Source of the DNA: Acetitomaculum ruminis DSM 5522
GTDB lineage: Bacteria > Bacillota > Clostridia > Lachnospirales > Lachnospiraceae
Assembly: GCF_900112085.1 (NCBI RefSeq)
Contig: NZ_FOJY01000011.1
Span: forward strand, 1 to 64,000
DNA: 64,000 nucleotides
Reading direction: 5' to 3'
Shown: in pieces, positions 16,833 through 27,876 of the stretch
Position numbering within the stretch: the stretch's first letter is position 1
Layout of the letters: each line of letters opens with the position of its first letter
The notes under the pieces: model-generated
The model's input: the letters and a program-made list of their open reading frames with translations, nothing else
Told to the model about the DNA's origin: nothing
Database searches by the model: none
Program-made: the position numbers and the translations under genes

Positions 16833-17190
16833 AATTATCCTCTAAGTAAATCTTTTTGATATATTTTGTAAGAAAAATGCAAATATTTCCTATAATTATA
16901 AGCTGATAATGAGTTTATTCTTTTGTGAAAAAGCCAGATTGCTTTTGTAAATAGAACATATTTTTCTTACGTATCATCCTTTTTTTGTCTATTTTACATT
17001 ATACTATAATAATTTAATTTTAGACCATTGCTATTATCGACAAAAAAAATGCTATTTTTATCTCATTACTGTAATTAATTTCCTTTTGATATTTTTTATA
17101 TGTATTAGCGAATACATTTTCAGTTTATGCTAATACAATTATTATGGATTTTATAAATAAAATATATTTTAAATCTGTTTTTCCACAAAA
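16833..17190. other. Intergenic region before the HD-GYP gene
   Basis: These 358 AT-rich bases contain no gene. They carry the leader and two promoter candidates for the HD-GYP gene (a TATAAT-like box at 16998-17003 and the sigma-28 type box at 17033-17059) and then the terminator of the ATP synthase operon. Confidence 0.6.
17033..17059 (-). promoter_or_regulatory. Candidate sigma-28 (motility sigma) promoter of HD-GYP gene
   Basis: The minus strand reads TAAA, 15 bases, GTCGATAA. The consensus of SigD/FliA promoters is TAAA-N15-GCCGATAA, so seven of eight -10 positions and the spacing fit. It lies about 200 bases before the start codon. Confidence 0.5.
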
Positions 17191-17191
17191 A

Positions 17192-17220
17192 ACAGACTGT
17201 CCGAAATTTGGACAGTCTGT
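17192..17220 (-). terminator. Terminator of the ATP synthase operon
   Basis: A perfect 11-base stem (ACAGACTGTCC with GGACAGTCTGT) is followed on the minus strand by TTTTTTG. It stands 18 bases after the atpC stop. Confidence 0.93.
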
Positions 17221-17237
17221 AATAAATAATATTTTTT

Positions 17238-17645
17238 TTATCTTGCAACATCAAGACGCACAAGTGCTTTTCTTAATGCATATTCTGCACGGGCCTCATC
17301 CACCTTGCCATCAGCAACTGATGCAAGACGTTTTTCTGCACGTTCCTTAGCTCTTTCAGCTCTGTTAACGTCAATTTCATCCGGCCATTCTGCGATTTCA
17401 GCTAAAATTGTAACCTGATCGCCAAGTATCTCAGCAAAGCCAGCATGTACTGCGGCTTCCTTCTGTGTGCCATCCTCAAAGGTTAAAATTACTGCTCCAG
17501 GTCTGATTACTGTTGTTAATGGAATATGATGTTTGTAAACACCAATATCTCCTTCAGTAGTGGAAAATTCAATCATTTCCGCCTGTCCTTCGTAAAAAAC
17601 CCTGTCAGGACAAATAATTCTTACTTTGAAGTTTCTATCTTCCAT
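17238..17645 (-). CDS. atpC: ATP synthase epsilon subunit
   Basis: Epsilon is the small central-stalk subunit that couples c-ring rotation to the catalytic head and can inhibit hydrolysis. The 135 residues show the N-terminal beta domain (FKVRIICPDRVFYEGQAEMI, GDIGVYKHHIPLTTVIRPGA) and the C-terminal two-helix part (DVNRAERAKERAEKRL). It is the last gene of the operon, four bases after atpD, and is followed by a strong terminator. Confidence 0.97.
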   Translation of the reverse strand: MEDRNFKVRIICPDRVFYEGQAEMIEFSTTEGDIGVYKHHIPLTTVIRPGAVILTFEDGTQKEAAVHAGFAEILGDQVTILAEIAEWPDEIDVNRAERAKERAEKRLASVADGKVDEARAEYALRKALVRLDVAR

Positions 17646-17649
17646 TTAG

Positions 17650-19047
<1,398 letters not shown>

Positions 19048-19083
19048 TTAATTAGCTCACTCCTTTATCGTAATATGCACATC

Positions 19084-19953
19084 TTAACTGATTGCATCTG
19101 CACCCGCTATGATCTCAGTTAATTCCTGGGTTATAGATCCCTGACGGGCTCTATTATATTTAAGCTCAAGGTCATTTATCATTTCCTCGGCATTGCTTGT
19201 AGCAGAATCCATGGCCTGCATTCTGGCGCCATTTTCACTGGCAACAGCTTCTACAAATGCTCCATAAAGAAGACTTGTAATATATTTAGGTATAATGAGA
19301 GCTAATGCTTCATCCTCAGCTGGCTCGTAACTCATAATTGTTCGATCATCTGATTCATTTCCTTCACCTTCTGCTGTAAGCTCTTCCTTAGACATTGGAA
19401 GCAGCTTAATGCACTTTGGAATATGGCTTACCGTATTCTTAAATAAAGTATATGCAAGATAGATTTCGCTGATTTCACCATTTTCAAAGTCTGTCAGAAG
19501 TTCTTTTGCTATAAACTCTGCATCTTCAAATAATGGTGACTCTATAACCTCTGAATAATCTCTCTTTATTTCATAGCCTTTTCGCGTAAGTATCTCACAA
19601 CCCTTTTTTCCAATACCGTAAATTAATACATCCTTTGGATCAAAGTTTTGTTCAAAAACCTGCTTAACAACATTTGAGTTGTATCCTCCGGCTAAACCTC
19701 TGTTGGAAGTAACTACTATAATAGCCTTCTTTCCAGATTCCTTTGCTTTAAGATAAGGATGGTCAATATCTCCGGATTTTGCAAGCATTGAAGTTACTGT
19801 GCGATACATCTGATCAAAGTAAGGTTTTGAATTCTCGGCATGCTGTTTAGATTTTTGCAGCTTAACCGTAGAAACAAGCTTCATGGCATTTGTAATCTGC
19901 TGAGTACTCTGGATACTGCTTTTACGTCTTTTTATGTCCCTCATTGAGGCCAT
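19084..19953 (-). CDS. atpG: ATP synthase gamma subunit
   Basis: Gamma is the rotating axle. The 289-residue protein begins MASMRDIKRRKSSIQSTQQI with ITNAMKLVSTVKLQK, the conserved N-terminal helix, and ends with NAEEMINDLELKYNRARQGS and ITQELTEIIAGADAIS, the conserved C-terminal helix that sits inside the catalytic head. The middle Rossmann-like domain carries VVTSNRGLAGGYNSNV. Start ATG 19953 lies 14 bases after atpA. Confidence 0.98.
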   Translation of the reverse strand: MASMRDIKRRKSSIQSTQQITNAMKLVSTVKLQKSKQHAENSKPYFDQMYRTVTSMLAKSGDIDHPYLKAKESGKKAIIVVTSNRGLAGGYNSNVVKQVFEQNFDPKDVLIYGIGKKGCEILTRKGYEIKRDYSEVIESPLFEDAEFIAKELLTDFENGEISEIYLAYTLFKNTVSHIPKCIKLLPMSKEELTAEGEGNESDDRTIMSYEPAEDEALALIIPKYITSLLYGAFVEAVASENGARMQAMDSATSNAEEMINDLELKYNRARQGSITQELTEIIAGADAIS

Positions 19954-19967
19954 AGTATCACCCTTTT

Positions 19968-21494
<1,527 letters not shown>

Positions 21495-21513
21495 TTATTT
21501 GCTTTTTCTTTTA

Positions 21514-22065
21514 TTATGATACTAATCTGATATCTGAAAGTTTCTGTGTAAGCTCGTATAACTTTGTTCTTATACTGCTGTCAACTACTTTGTCATTAAT
21601 TCTGATGATCATTCCACCTATTAAAGTTTCATCAACTTTGTAGTGGACTTCAAATTTGACATAGGAAGTAGTATCCAGAAGCTTTTTCACTAAACTTTCT
21701 TTTTGTTCAGCTCTTAATTCTACGGCAGTAGTAACATAAGCAATACCAATTTTCTTGTGTTCTTTGTACATTGCTACAAAATAATTTAAAATATCTACAA
21801 TCTCTGCTGAATGTTCTTTTTCAACAACAATATCGATAAGACCAATAAGATATTTTGAAACTCTGCCTTCAAATACATTCTCAACCACTTTGATTTTTTC
21901 TTCTTTATCAATATTAGGATGGTTGAGTAATTTAATCAATTCAGGATTATCTTCCAGTGCCTGTACAACGGCAGTTACCTCTTCATACAAGGCATCCAAT
22001 TGATTTTCATCAAGCGCCAGTTCAAACAGCGCATCACCGTAAGTGGTGGAAACTAACTTAGCCAT
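21514..22065 (-). CDS. atpH: ATP synthase delta subunit
   Basis: Delta joins the outer stalk to the top of F1. The 183-residue protein has the helical N-terminal domain (STTYGDALFELALDENQLDA, LNHPNIDKEEKIKVVENVF) and the conserved C-terminal block VDETLIGGMIIRINDKVVDS followed by SIRTKLYELTQKL. Its start overlaps the end of atpF by 13 bases, so the two are translationally coupled. Confidence 0.97.
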   Translation of the reverse strand: MAKLVSTTYGDALFELALDENQLDALYEEVTAVVQALEDNPELIKLLNHPNIDKEEKIKVVENVFEGRVSKYLIGLIDIVVEKEHSAEIVDILNYFVAMYKEHKKIGIAYVTTAVELRAEQKESLVKKLLDTTSYVKFEVHYKVDETLIGGMIIRINDKVVDSSIRTKLYELTQKLSDIRLVS

Positions 22066-22568
22066 GTCTCATCACCCATCTCTTTTAATGTTTCATCAAC
22101 TAAACTATCCTGTATCGTTGTATCAATGGAAGCACTGATTACCTTCTGTGCCATAGCAGCAGCGATTTTTACCATCTCCTGCTTAATTTCATCGGCTGCT
22201 CTCTTTCTTTCAAGTTCAGCTTCTTCATTGGCTCTGGCAATAATTGAAGCAGCTTCTTTCTTAGCGTCTGCCACAATCTTTTCTTGATTTTTCAAGGCTT
22301 TGGCACGTGCCTCACTAAGAATCGCTTCTGACTCTTTATCAACAGCTTTAAGCTTTTCTTCGTATTCTAACTTCAGCTGTTCAGCATTTTTCTTGCTTTC
22401 TTTTGCATCATTTATATCACTTGCAATACGTTTCTTTCTGTCCTCAAGTACTTTACGTACCGGATTAAACAAAAGATATGATAAAAACATTGTAAGGATA
22501 AGTACTGAAATACATAATAAAACGGAGTCTGCCAACAACTGAGCGTCAAGATTAAATAGCCTTTCCAA
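22053..22568 (-). CDS. atpF: ATP synthase b subunit
   Basis: Subunit b forms the outer stalk. The 171 residues have one N-terminal membrane helix (LADSVLLCISVLILTMFLSY) and a long charged coiled coil (RKKRIASDINDAKESKKNAE ... AELERKRAADEIKQEM). The start is TTG at 22568, chosen because AGGAGG lies 7 bases upstream and MERLFNLDAQ is the normal beginning; the downstream in-frame ATG would remove the membrane helix. Confidence 0.96.
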   Translation of the reverse strand: MERLFNLDAQLLADSVLLCISVLILTMFLSYLLFNPVRKVLEDRKKRIASDINDAKESKKNAEQLKLEYEEKLKAVDKESEAILSEARAKALKNQEKIVADAKKEAASIIARANEEAELERKRAADEIKQEMVKIAAAMAQKVISASIDTTIQDSLVDETLKEMGDETWLS

Positions 22569-22613
22569 AGTCCAGCCTCCTTTCTTTCATAATAATTCTT
22601 AAACCTACAATGA

Positions 22614-22883
<270 letters not shown>

Positions 22884-22991
22884 TTAAATTAAGTAAGATT
22901 AAAATTATTTTTTGAATTCCTTAAGAATTCTTCTGGAACATTAAAGATAAATACTCTTTACGTTCATTTTTCCCTTTTGTGCAATTGTTTC

Positions 22992-23744
22992 TTAATTTTC
23001 TCCAAGTTTCTCGCTAACATAGGCCATGGTAAGCATACAGAATACATAGGTCTGAATAGCTCCGGAGAATAAATCGAAATACATATGCAAAAATGCCGGC
23101 CAAGCATAAGCAACCATATTTAATAAGCCGTAGATTAATGCCATAATAATTGTTCCTGAAAGCACATTCGCGAAAAGACGAAGTGACATTGAAATCGGAA
23201 CGGCAAAATCACCTACGAGGTTAATTGGCAGCCAGAAAGGCCACGGCTCCATCAAAGATTTTATTACTCCTGACGGTTTGTTGTACTTGAAGTCAACAAA
23301 GTGGATTATACAAAATGTCATAACTCCAAGTGGGAAAGTTACACCGTAATCGGCTGTAGGCGGTCTTAGTCCTAATAGTCCAGAGACATTTGAAAGCAAA
23401 ATAAATATAAAAATAGTACCAATGTAGTTAACATATTTTTTATAATGTTTTGCTCCAATATTACTACTTACCATGTTGTCTAATGCTTCAACAGCCATTT
23501 CTACTATACATTGGAAAGTTCCGGGAATCTCATCGGCTTTCTTCATCTTGGCATTAACTACCAAAGCGAATATAACCAGAATACTCATTACAATAAATAC
23601 TGAAACTCCGGTGGTTGTAATGTATAATTTCTGACCAAAGAGTTCATAGGAGAAAACGCCTTTAATCATAAAACTGCTTTGTACATCTGATGCGACAACG
23701 TGTCCCAAGCCTACACTACCAGTTGATAAATTAGCGCCTATCAC
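22992..23744 (-). CDS. atpB: ATP synthase a subunit
   Basis: Subunit a forms the ion half-channels beside the c ring. The 250-residue protein has five or six membrane segments; the essential arginine is in MSLRLFANVLSGTIIM and the last helix reads IQTYVFCMLTMAYV. The start is GTG 23744 (GTGATAGGC), with GGAGGTG six bases before it; no ATG fits. It follows the atpI gene by 40 bases. Confidence 0.96.
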   Translation of the reverse strand: MIGANLSTGSVGLGHVVASDVQSSFMIKGVFSYELFGQKLYITTTGVSVFIVMSILVIFALVVNAKMKKADEIPGTFQCIVEMAVEALDNMVSSNIGAKHYKKYVNYIGTIFIFILLSNVSGLLGLRPPTADYGVTFPLGVMTFCIIHFVDFKYNKPSGVIKSLMEPWPFWLPINLVGDFAVPISMSLRLFANVLSGTIIMALIYGLLNMVAYAWPAFLHMYFDLFSGAIQTYVFCMLTMAYVSEKLGEN

Positions 23745-23784
23745 ACTTTCACCTCCATTCTATTATTTTCTTTTTTACTACTTC

Positions 23785-24192
23785 TCAATTCCTCCTATCT
23801 GTAATTTTTGAAAAGATTTTATGAAAAAACGGTTGTGTAAATGCAGCCGCTTTCAACAACATTACGCCAATAAAGGCCGGAATAATGCAGTCATCATTAA
23901 AAATACCCAAAAGGGCAAAACTAACGATTACCACAATGTAACGAACTAGTGAACTTCTTCTGATATAACCAGGTCCTCCCTGTTCTCCCAAAGCTAGAGA
24001 CGCTCTGATTCCATTTTCCATTGTAATTGCCATAAAACATGCCAAAATACTCCCTATAGTAAGGCCGATGACATAATACAATGCAAACCTGGTTACAATG
24101 ACTCCAGGTATTAAAACAAGCACCCAAAGTATAGCAATCCCAAACAATAATTCTTTTAAAGTGTCGCTAAATCTTCTAATCATTTTTTTCAT
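23785..24192 (-). CDS. atpI: ATP synthase subunit I-like membrane protein
   Basis: The 135-residue protein has four membrane stretches (LLFGIAILWVLVLIPGVIVT, LYYVIGLTIGSILACFMAIT, YIVVIVSFALLGIF, and AFIGVMLLKAAAFTQPF), the layout of the AtpI/UncI family that helps assemble the c ring. Position just before atpB supports the call; sequence similarity alone would be weak. Its start lies inside the end of the preceding small gene (17-base overlap), so translation is coupled. Confidence 0.75.
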   Translation of the reverse strand: MKKMIRRFSDTLKELLFGIAILWVLVLIPGVIVTRFALYYVIGLTIGSILACFMAITMENGIRASLALGEQGGPGYIRRSSLVRYIVVIVSFALLGIFNDDCIIPAFIGVMLLKAAAFTQPFFHKIFSKITDRRN

Positions 24193-24463
24193 CTCTACTT
24201 TTTTTCAAATAACTGTCTTTTTCGTTATCCTCTTTGCCAATTACTGTCTTGGCCATATTGTATACACCCTTAAAACCAGCGACACAGCCCAGAACAAAAA
24301 AGGGAACAACCAGAATAGGCATATCAAACTTATCAGCAAAAAACATACCTATATAACTTGTAATACCTATAGATACTATAATAATCAGCCCAAACTGAGT
24401 TATCATAGTTAGGCATTTCATTATCTGATTGTTATTCTTTTCAGAATATCCTCTTCTTTTCAT
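24176..24463 (-). CDS. AtpZ/AtpI-type small membrane protein
   Basis: ATG 24463 was preferred (MKRRGYSEKNNNQIMKCL); a GTG two codons upstream is possible. The 95-residue protein has two membrane helices (MITQFGLIIIVSIGITSYIG and ILVVPFFVLGCVAGFKGVYN) with a charged tail, matching the two-helix AtpZ/AtpI proteins (PF09527 type) seen at the head of many Firmicutes ATP synthase operons. These are thought to aid assembly or carry magnesium. It begins 19 bases after the ftsZ stop, so it is probably on the ftsZ transcript. Confidence 0.75.
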   Translation of the reverse strand: MKRRGYSEKNNNQIMKCLTMITQFGLIIIVSIGITSYIGMFFADKFDMPILVVPFFVLGCVAGFKGVYNMAKTVIGKEDNEKDSYLKKSRDEKND

Positions 24464-24482
24464 AGACACCTTCCCTAAAAAA

Positions 24483-25853
24483 CTATCGTTTTAAAAACTC
24501 CGGTATTTTAAGAGTATCCCAGACACCTTTCTTTTTTTCAGGCTTTGTTTGCTCTGGTTCTTCTTTTCTCACCGGCTGCGGTGGTACTGCCTTTTTTTCT
24601 TTAGTTTCTTCAAAAGCCATGCTTTTACGCGGCTTCGGGGTCATTGGCACCCTTGAACTAATTGAATTGGCAGTTGACTCAAAATTTCTTGTCACATTTT
24701 TTTGTCCCACACTGGTGTTGTATATTGAATTGTTATTTGACAAAGGATTTGCAGTAACATTCTGACTGCTGCTATACCTTCCTGGAATAGTCTGATCAGC
24801 ATTCATGACAGACATACCCGGATTAAAAGATGGCTTTGATGGAGCTGTCTTTGTTCCCATGTTAAAAGCAGGATTCTGATTCATAAACAAAGTCTTTCTG
24901 GCATCTTCTTCAATACCAGTTGCAATTATAGTCACTTTGCACGCATCCTGCATGCTCTCATCGTATATAACGCCAAAAATAATCGTAGAATCATCTCCGA
25001 TCATCTCTTGAACATAACTGCTGGCTTCACTTGCTTCCACAAGTCCCACATCACCTGAAAAATTCACAATGCAATGAGTTGCATTCTCTATGGTAGTCTC
25101 AAGTAACGGACTGTTAATAGCTGCCTTTACAGCCTCCATACACTTATCAGAACCTTTACCCTCGCCAATGCCGAAGTGAGCCAGTCCTTTATCTTCCATA
25201 ACGGTTTTGATGTCGGCAAAGTCAAGATTAATAAGTCCTGTCTTGTTAATCAGGTCAGTAATTCCCTGAATTCCCTGTTGAAGCACCTCATCTGCTTTTT
25301 TAAGTGCATCCGGAAGAGAAGTTCTTCTGTCAACAATTTGTAAAAGTCTGTCATTTGGTACAACGATAAGTGTATCAACGTTTTTCTTTAACTCCTCAAT
25401 ACCCTTTAGAGCATTATCCATTCTGGTTTTAGCTTCAAATCTGAATGGCTTTGTAACTGCTCCTACTGTAAGGATTCCTCTGTCTTTTGCTAACTTGGCT
25501 ACTATAGGTGCTGCACCTGAACCGGTTCCACCACCCATTCCACATGTAACAAATACCATATCAGCATCCTTAACAATTTCATCAATTTTATCAATACTCT
25601 CGGTAGCTGCTGCTGCACCAACCTTTGGATCTGCACCTGCTCCGAGACCTTTTGTGCAATTTTCTCCGATTTGAACAACATTTCTTGTAAGACATTTGTC
25701 CAGCTGTTGCTTATCCGTATTTATACAATAAAAAGTAACACCTGTTACCTCTTCCCTAATCATTCTGTCGACAGCATTATTTCCTCCGCCGCCAACTCCG
25801 CAAATCACAATCTTTGCTCCCTGTTTATTTTCTATGGAAAGTCCTTCTAACAT
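24483..25853 (-). CDS. ftsZ: Cell division protein FtsZ
   Basis: FtsZ is the tubulin-like GTPase that forms the division ring. The GTP-binding signature GMGGGTGSGAAP is at about residue 105, with ICGVGGGGNNAVDRMI near the start and the T7 synergy loop NLDFADIKTVM at about 207. Residues after about 320 are a long low-complexity linker rich in Asn, Ser, Pro and Lys, ending in the conserved C-terminal peptide (DTLKIPEFLKR) that binds FtsA and other partners. Length 456, a little long due to the linker. There is no ftsA or ftsQ nearby; instead the ATP synthase genes follow after 19 bases. Confidence 0.98.
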   Translation of the reverse strand: MLEGLSIENKQGAKIVICGVGGGGNNAVDRMIREEVTGVTFYCINTDKQQLDKCLTRNVVQIGENCTKGLGAGADPKVGAAAATESIDKIDEIVKDADMVFVTCGMGGGTGSGAAPIVAKLAKDRGILTVGAVTKPFRFEAKTRMDNALKGIEELKKNVDTLIVVPNDRLLQIVDRRTSLPDALKKADEVLQQGIQGITDLINKTGLINLDFADIKTVMEDKGLAHFGIGEGKGSDKCMEAVKAAINSPLLETTIENATHCIVNFSGDVGLVEASEASSYVQEMIGDDSTIIFGVIYDESMQDACKVTIIATGIEEDARKTLFMNQNPAFNMGTKTAPSKPSFNPGMSVMNADQTIPGRYSSSQNVTANPLSNNNSIYNTSVGQKNVTRNFESTANSISSRVPMTPKPRKSMAFEETKEKKAVPPQPVRKEEPEQTKPEKKKGVWDTLKIPEFLKR

Positions 25854-25899
25854 TCTTACTTCCTCCGTACTTTCACGTATAAAATTACCATCGTATTTA

Positions 25900-25928
25900 A
25901 GTATACTCTAGCTTTAAAAATGTGTAAA
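25900..25928 (-). promoter_or_regulatory. Strong promoter upstream of ftsZ
   Basis: On the minus strand TTTACA (25928-25923), 17 bases, TATACT (25905-25900): a near-consensus housekeeping promoter about 45 bases before the ftsZ start. It may serve ftsZ and the ATP synthase genes together, since no terminator is visible between them. Confidence 0.7.
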
Positions 25929-26188
25929 TATCCAAAACAACAAAAAAATATACAATTTTATCAAAAACTTTTCTATCTTTTAACTGACAGTTTCCTAAAT
26001 TCTTCACACAGTTAGCAAAGTTTAGTTGTGTATTTACAATTATAAGACATTTACAACAAAAATAAATACTTCAGATAAAAGTTTATAATTTTTTATTTAT
26101 TTTTAACAACCATTTTATTATATTTGTATAATTTTTCTTCGCCAGGGCTCGTCCCGGCTTTTCTCTTTTATTCTTTTCTTATAAAACA
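25929..26188. other. AT-rich intergenic region upstream of the ftsZ promoter
   Basis: No gene is seen. A small GC-rich hairpin candidate (GCCAGGG CTCGT CCCGGC, at 26141-26158, imperfect) followed by a T-rich stretch on the plus strand may be a weak terminator. Confidence 0.4.
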
Positions 26189-26213
26189 GCTGCTACAAAT
26201 AATTTGTAGCAGC
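26189..26213 (-). terminator. Terminator of the phosphatase-upp-deaminase operon
   Basis: GCTGCTACAAAT pairs with ATTTGTAGCAGC with one loop base, followed by TGTTTTAT on the minus strand, 21 bases after the deaminase stop. Confidence 0.85.
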
Positions 26214-26234
26214 ATTGGACTTTCTGACTAAATA

Positions 26235-26720
26235 CTATAATGTAATTGTAACCTGTCTGCCTGATCTTTTATACTGAATGTATTTAACACCGGCAGCGTC
26301 AAACATTTTTTTAGATGCAAGAACGGACAAAGTATCCGCATATTTATCGCTGTCATATACCACTGTTGAAATCCCAGCCTGAATAATTGCCTTTGCACAT
26401 TCGTTGCAGGGAAATAAAGTAACATAAAGTTTAGCACCTTGTAAACTTGTTCCACTATAGTTTAATATAGCATTTAACTCGCTATGTGTTGAAAAAAGAT
26501 ATTTGTTATCAAGTTCTTCCCCGTCTCTGCTCCAGGAAAATTCATCATCTGAGCAGCCAATAGGAAAACCGTTATAACCCATGGAAAGAATTTTATTATC
26601 TCTGCTTACTATGCAACATCCAACCTGAGTGTTTGGATCTTTTGAGCGCATGCCTGATAATATGGCAACGCCCATAAAATATTCATCCCATGAAATGTAA
26701 TCTTCTCTTTTTCTGGTCAT
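26235..26720 (-). CDS. comEB: dCMP deaminase (deoxycytidylate deaminase)
   Basis: The enzyme turns dCMP into dUMP for thymidylate synthesis. Zinc ligands are visible: His and Glu in THSELNAILNYSG and two Cys in FPCNECAKAIIQAG. The start MTRKREDYISWDEYFMGVAI and the block DPNTQVGCCIVSRDNKILSM are typical of the ComEB/Dcd-type family. At 161 residues it has the normal length. It lies 20 bases after upp, in the conserved Firmicutes neighbourhood ywlE-(rpiB)-upp-comEB-atp. Confidence 0.94.
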   Translation of the reverse strand: MTRKREDYISWDEYFMGVAILSGMRSKDPNTQVGCCIVSRDNKILSMGYNGFPIGCSDDEFSWSRDGEELDNKYLFSTHSELNAILNYSGTSLQGAKLYVTLFPCNECAKAIIQAGISTVVYDSDKYADTLSVLASKKMFDAAGVKYIQYKRSGRQVTITL

Positions 26721-26740
26721 ATTTATCCTTCTATCTTTAA

Positions 26741-27370
26741 TTAAAGTGTACCGAATATTCTATCTCCTGCGTCTCCAAGACCTGGTACAATATAGCCGTT
26801 TTCATTAAGTTTTTCATCAAGTCCGCCAATATAAATATCAATATCCGGATGCTCTTTTTTTAATCTTTCAAGTCCTTCCGGAGCCGCGATAATACACATG
26901 AAGTGAATATTCTTAACGCCCTTGTTTTTAAGCATTGAAATAGCTGCACTGGAAGAACCTCCTGTTGCAAGCATAGGATCTACCACATAAATTTCTCTGT
27001 TTGCACAATCCTCCGGAAGTTTACAATAATATTCTACCGGTTCAAGGGTCTTTGGATCTCTGTATAATCCAATATGTCCAATCTTAGCTGCCGGAATCAT
27101 GGTAAGCATTCCATCAACCATTCCAAGACCTGCACGTAAAATTGGCACAATAGCTACTTTTTTACCCTTTAATTGTTTAACTTTCGTTTTTGTGATAGGT
27201 GTTTCAATCTCTACATCTTCAAGCTCTAACTTTCTTGTTGCCTCGAAAGTCATAAGCATTGCAATCTCTCCAATAAGCTCTCTGAACTCTTTTGAACCTG
27301 TTTCTTTTTTACGAATAATCCCGATTTTATGCAAAATCAAAGGATGATCCATCACTTTAATTTCTGGCAT
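26741..27370 (-). CDS. upp: Uracil phosphoribosyltransferase
   Basis: Upp salvages uracil to UMP with PRPP. The PRPP-binding loop is [14 protein letters not shown] at about residues 131-144, the uracil-binding end reads [19 protein letters not shown], and [14 protein letters not shown] is also present. Length 209 is standard. The start overlaps the end of the phosphatase gene by 14 bases, so the two are coupled. Confidence 0.98.
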   Translation of the reverse strand: MPEIKVMDHPLILHKIGIIRKKETGSKEFRELIGEIAMLMTFEATRKLELEDVEIETPITKTKVKQLKGKKVAIVPILRAGLGMVDGMLTMIPAAKIGHIGLYRDPKTLEPVEYYCKLPEDCANREIYVVDPMLATGGSSSAAISMLKNKGVKNIHFMCIIAAPEGLERLKKEHPDIDIYIGGLDEKLNENGYIVPGLGDAGDRIFGTL

Positions 27371-27827
27371 TGTCAGTCCTCCATTTTTCTAATAAACAAT
27401 CAATCTGTTCTTGTATCATTTTATAACAATTATCGTATACAGTCAAAGTTTTACCGTAAGGTTGCACAATATCACCACTTTTACCGTTATATTCTGAAAA
27501 TACAAAAACATTTTGTGCATTATCATAATCTGACAATATAACCTCTTTTTGTTTTCTTTCCATTACTAAAACCAGTACATCTTTGGAAAATTCTTCGTTT
27601 TTCAACTGCTGTGATTTTAAACCGGAGGTATCAATTCCATTTGCAAGCATGACTGCTTCCGCCTTCTGATTTAAAGGTTCCTCAAAAAGAACTACTATTC
27701 CTCTTGATAAAGCCCTTATATCAAGATTCATTTGTGCAGCTTTTTTATTAAAGATTCCTGCTGCTATCTGAGAACGGCAATTTCCATTATTGCACACAAA
27801 AATAATGTTTTTTATCTCATCCATCAT
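27357..27827 (-). CDS. Low-molecular-weight protein tyrosine phosphatase family
   Basis: The start ATG 27827 (or the next codon, also ATG) was chosen because AGGAGG lies 6-8 bases upstream; an upstream in-frame ATG lacks such a site. The active site loop VCNNGNCRS fits C-x5-R-S/T with Cys12 as nucleophile. The family's later aspartate lies in [10 protein letters not shown], close to the usual D-P-Y/F-G. The protein has 156 residues. In Bacillus the equivalent YwlE is a protein arginine phosphatase: a Thr after the nucleophile's second position decides that, and here the loop reads NNGNC, so the specificity is open. Position before upp is conserved. Confidence 0.85.
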   Translation of the reverse strand: MMDEIKNIIFVCNNGNCRSQIAAGIFNKKAAQMNLDIRALSRGIVVLFEEPLNQKAEAVMLANGIDTSGLKSQQLKNEEFSKDVLVLVMERKQKEVILSDYDNAQNVFVFSEYNGKSGDIVQPYGKTLTVYDNCYKMIQEQIDCLLEKWRTDNARN

Positions 27828-27876
27828 TTTTTCCTCCTTTTCCATTGCAAGAATCTCTATCTTACCCATTGATTTT

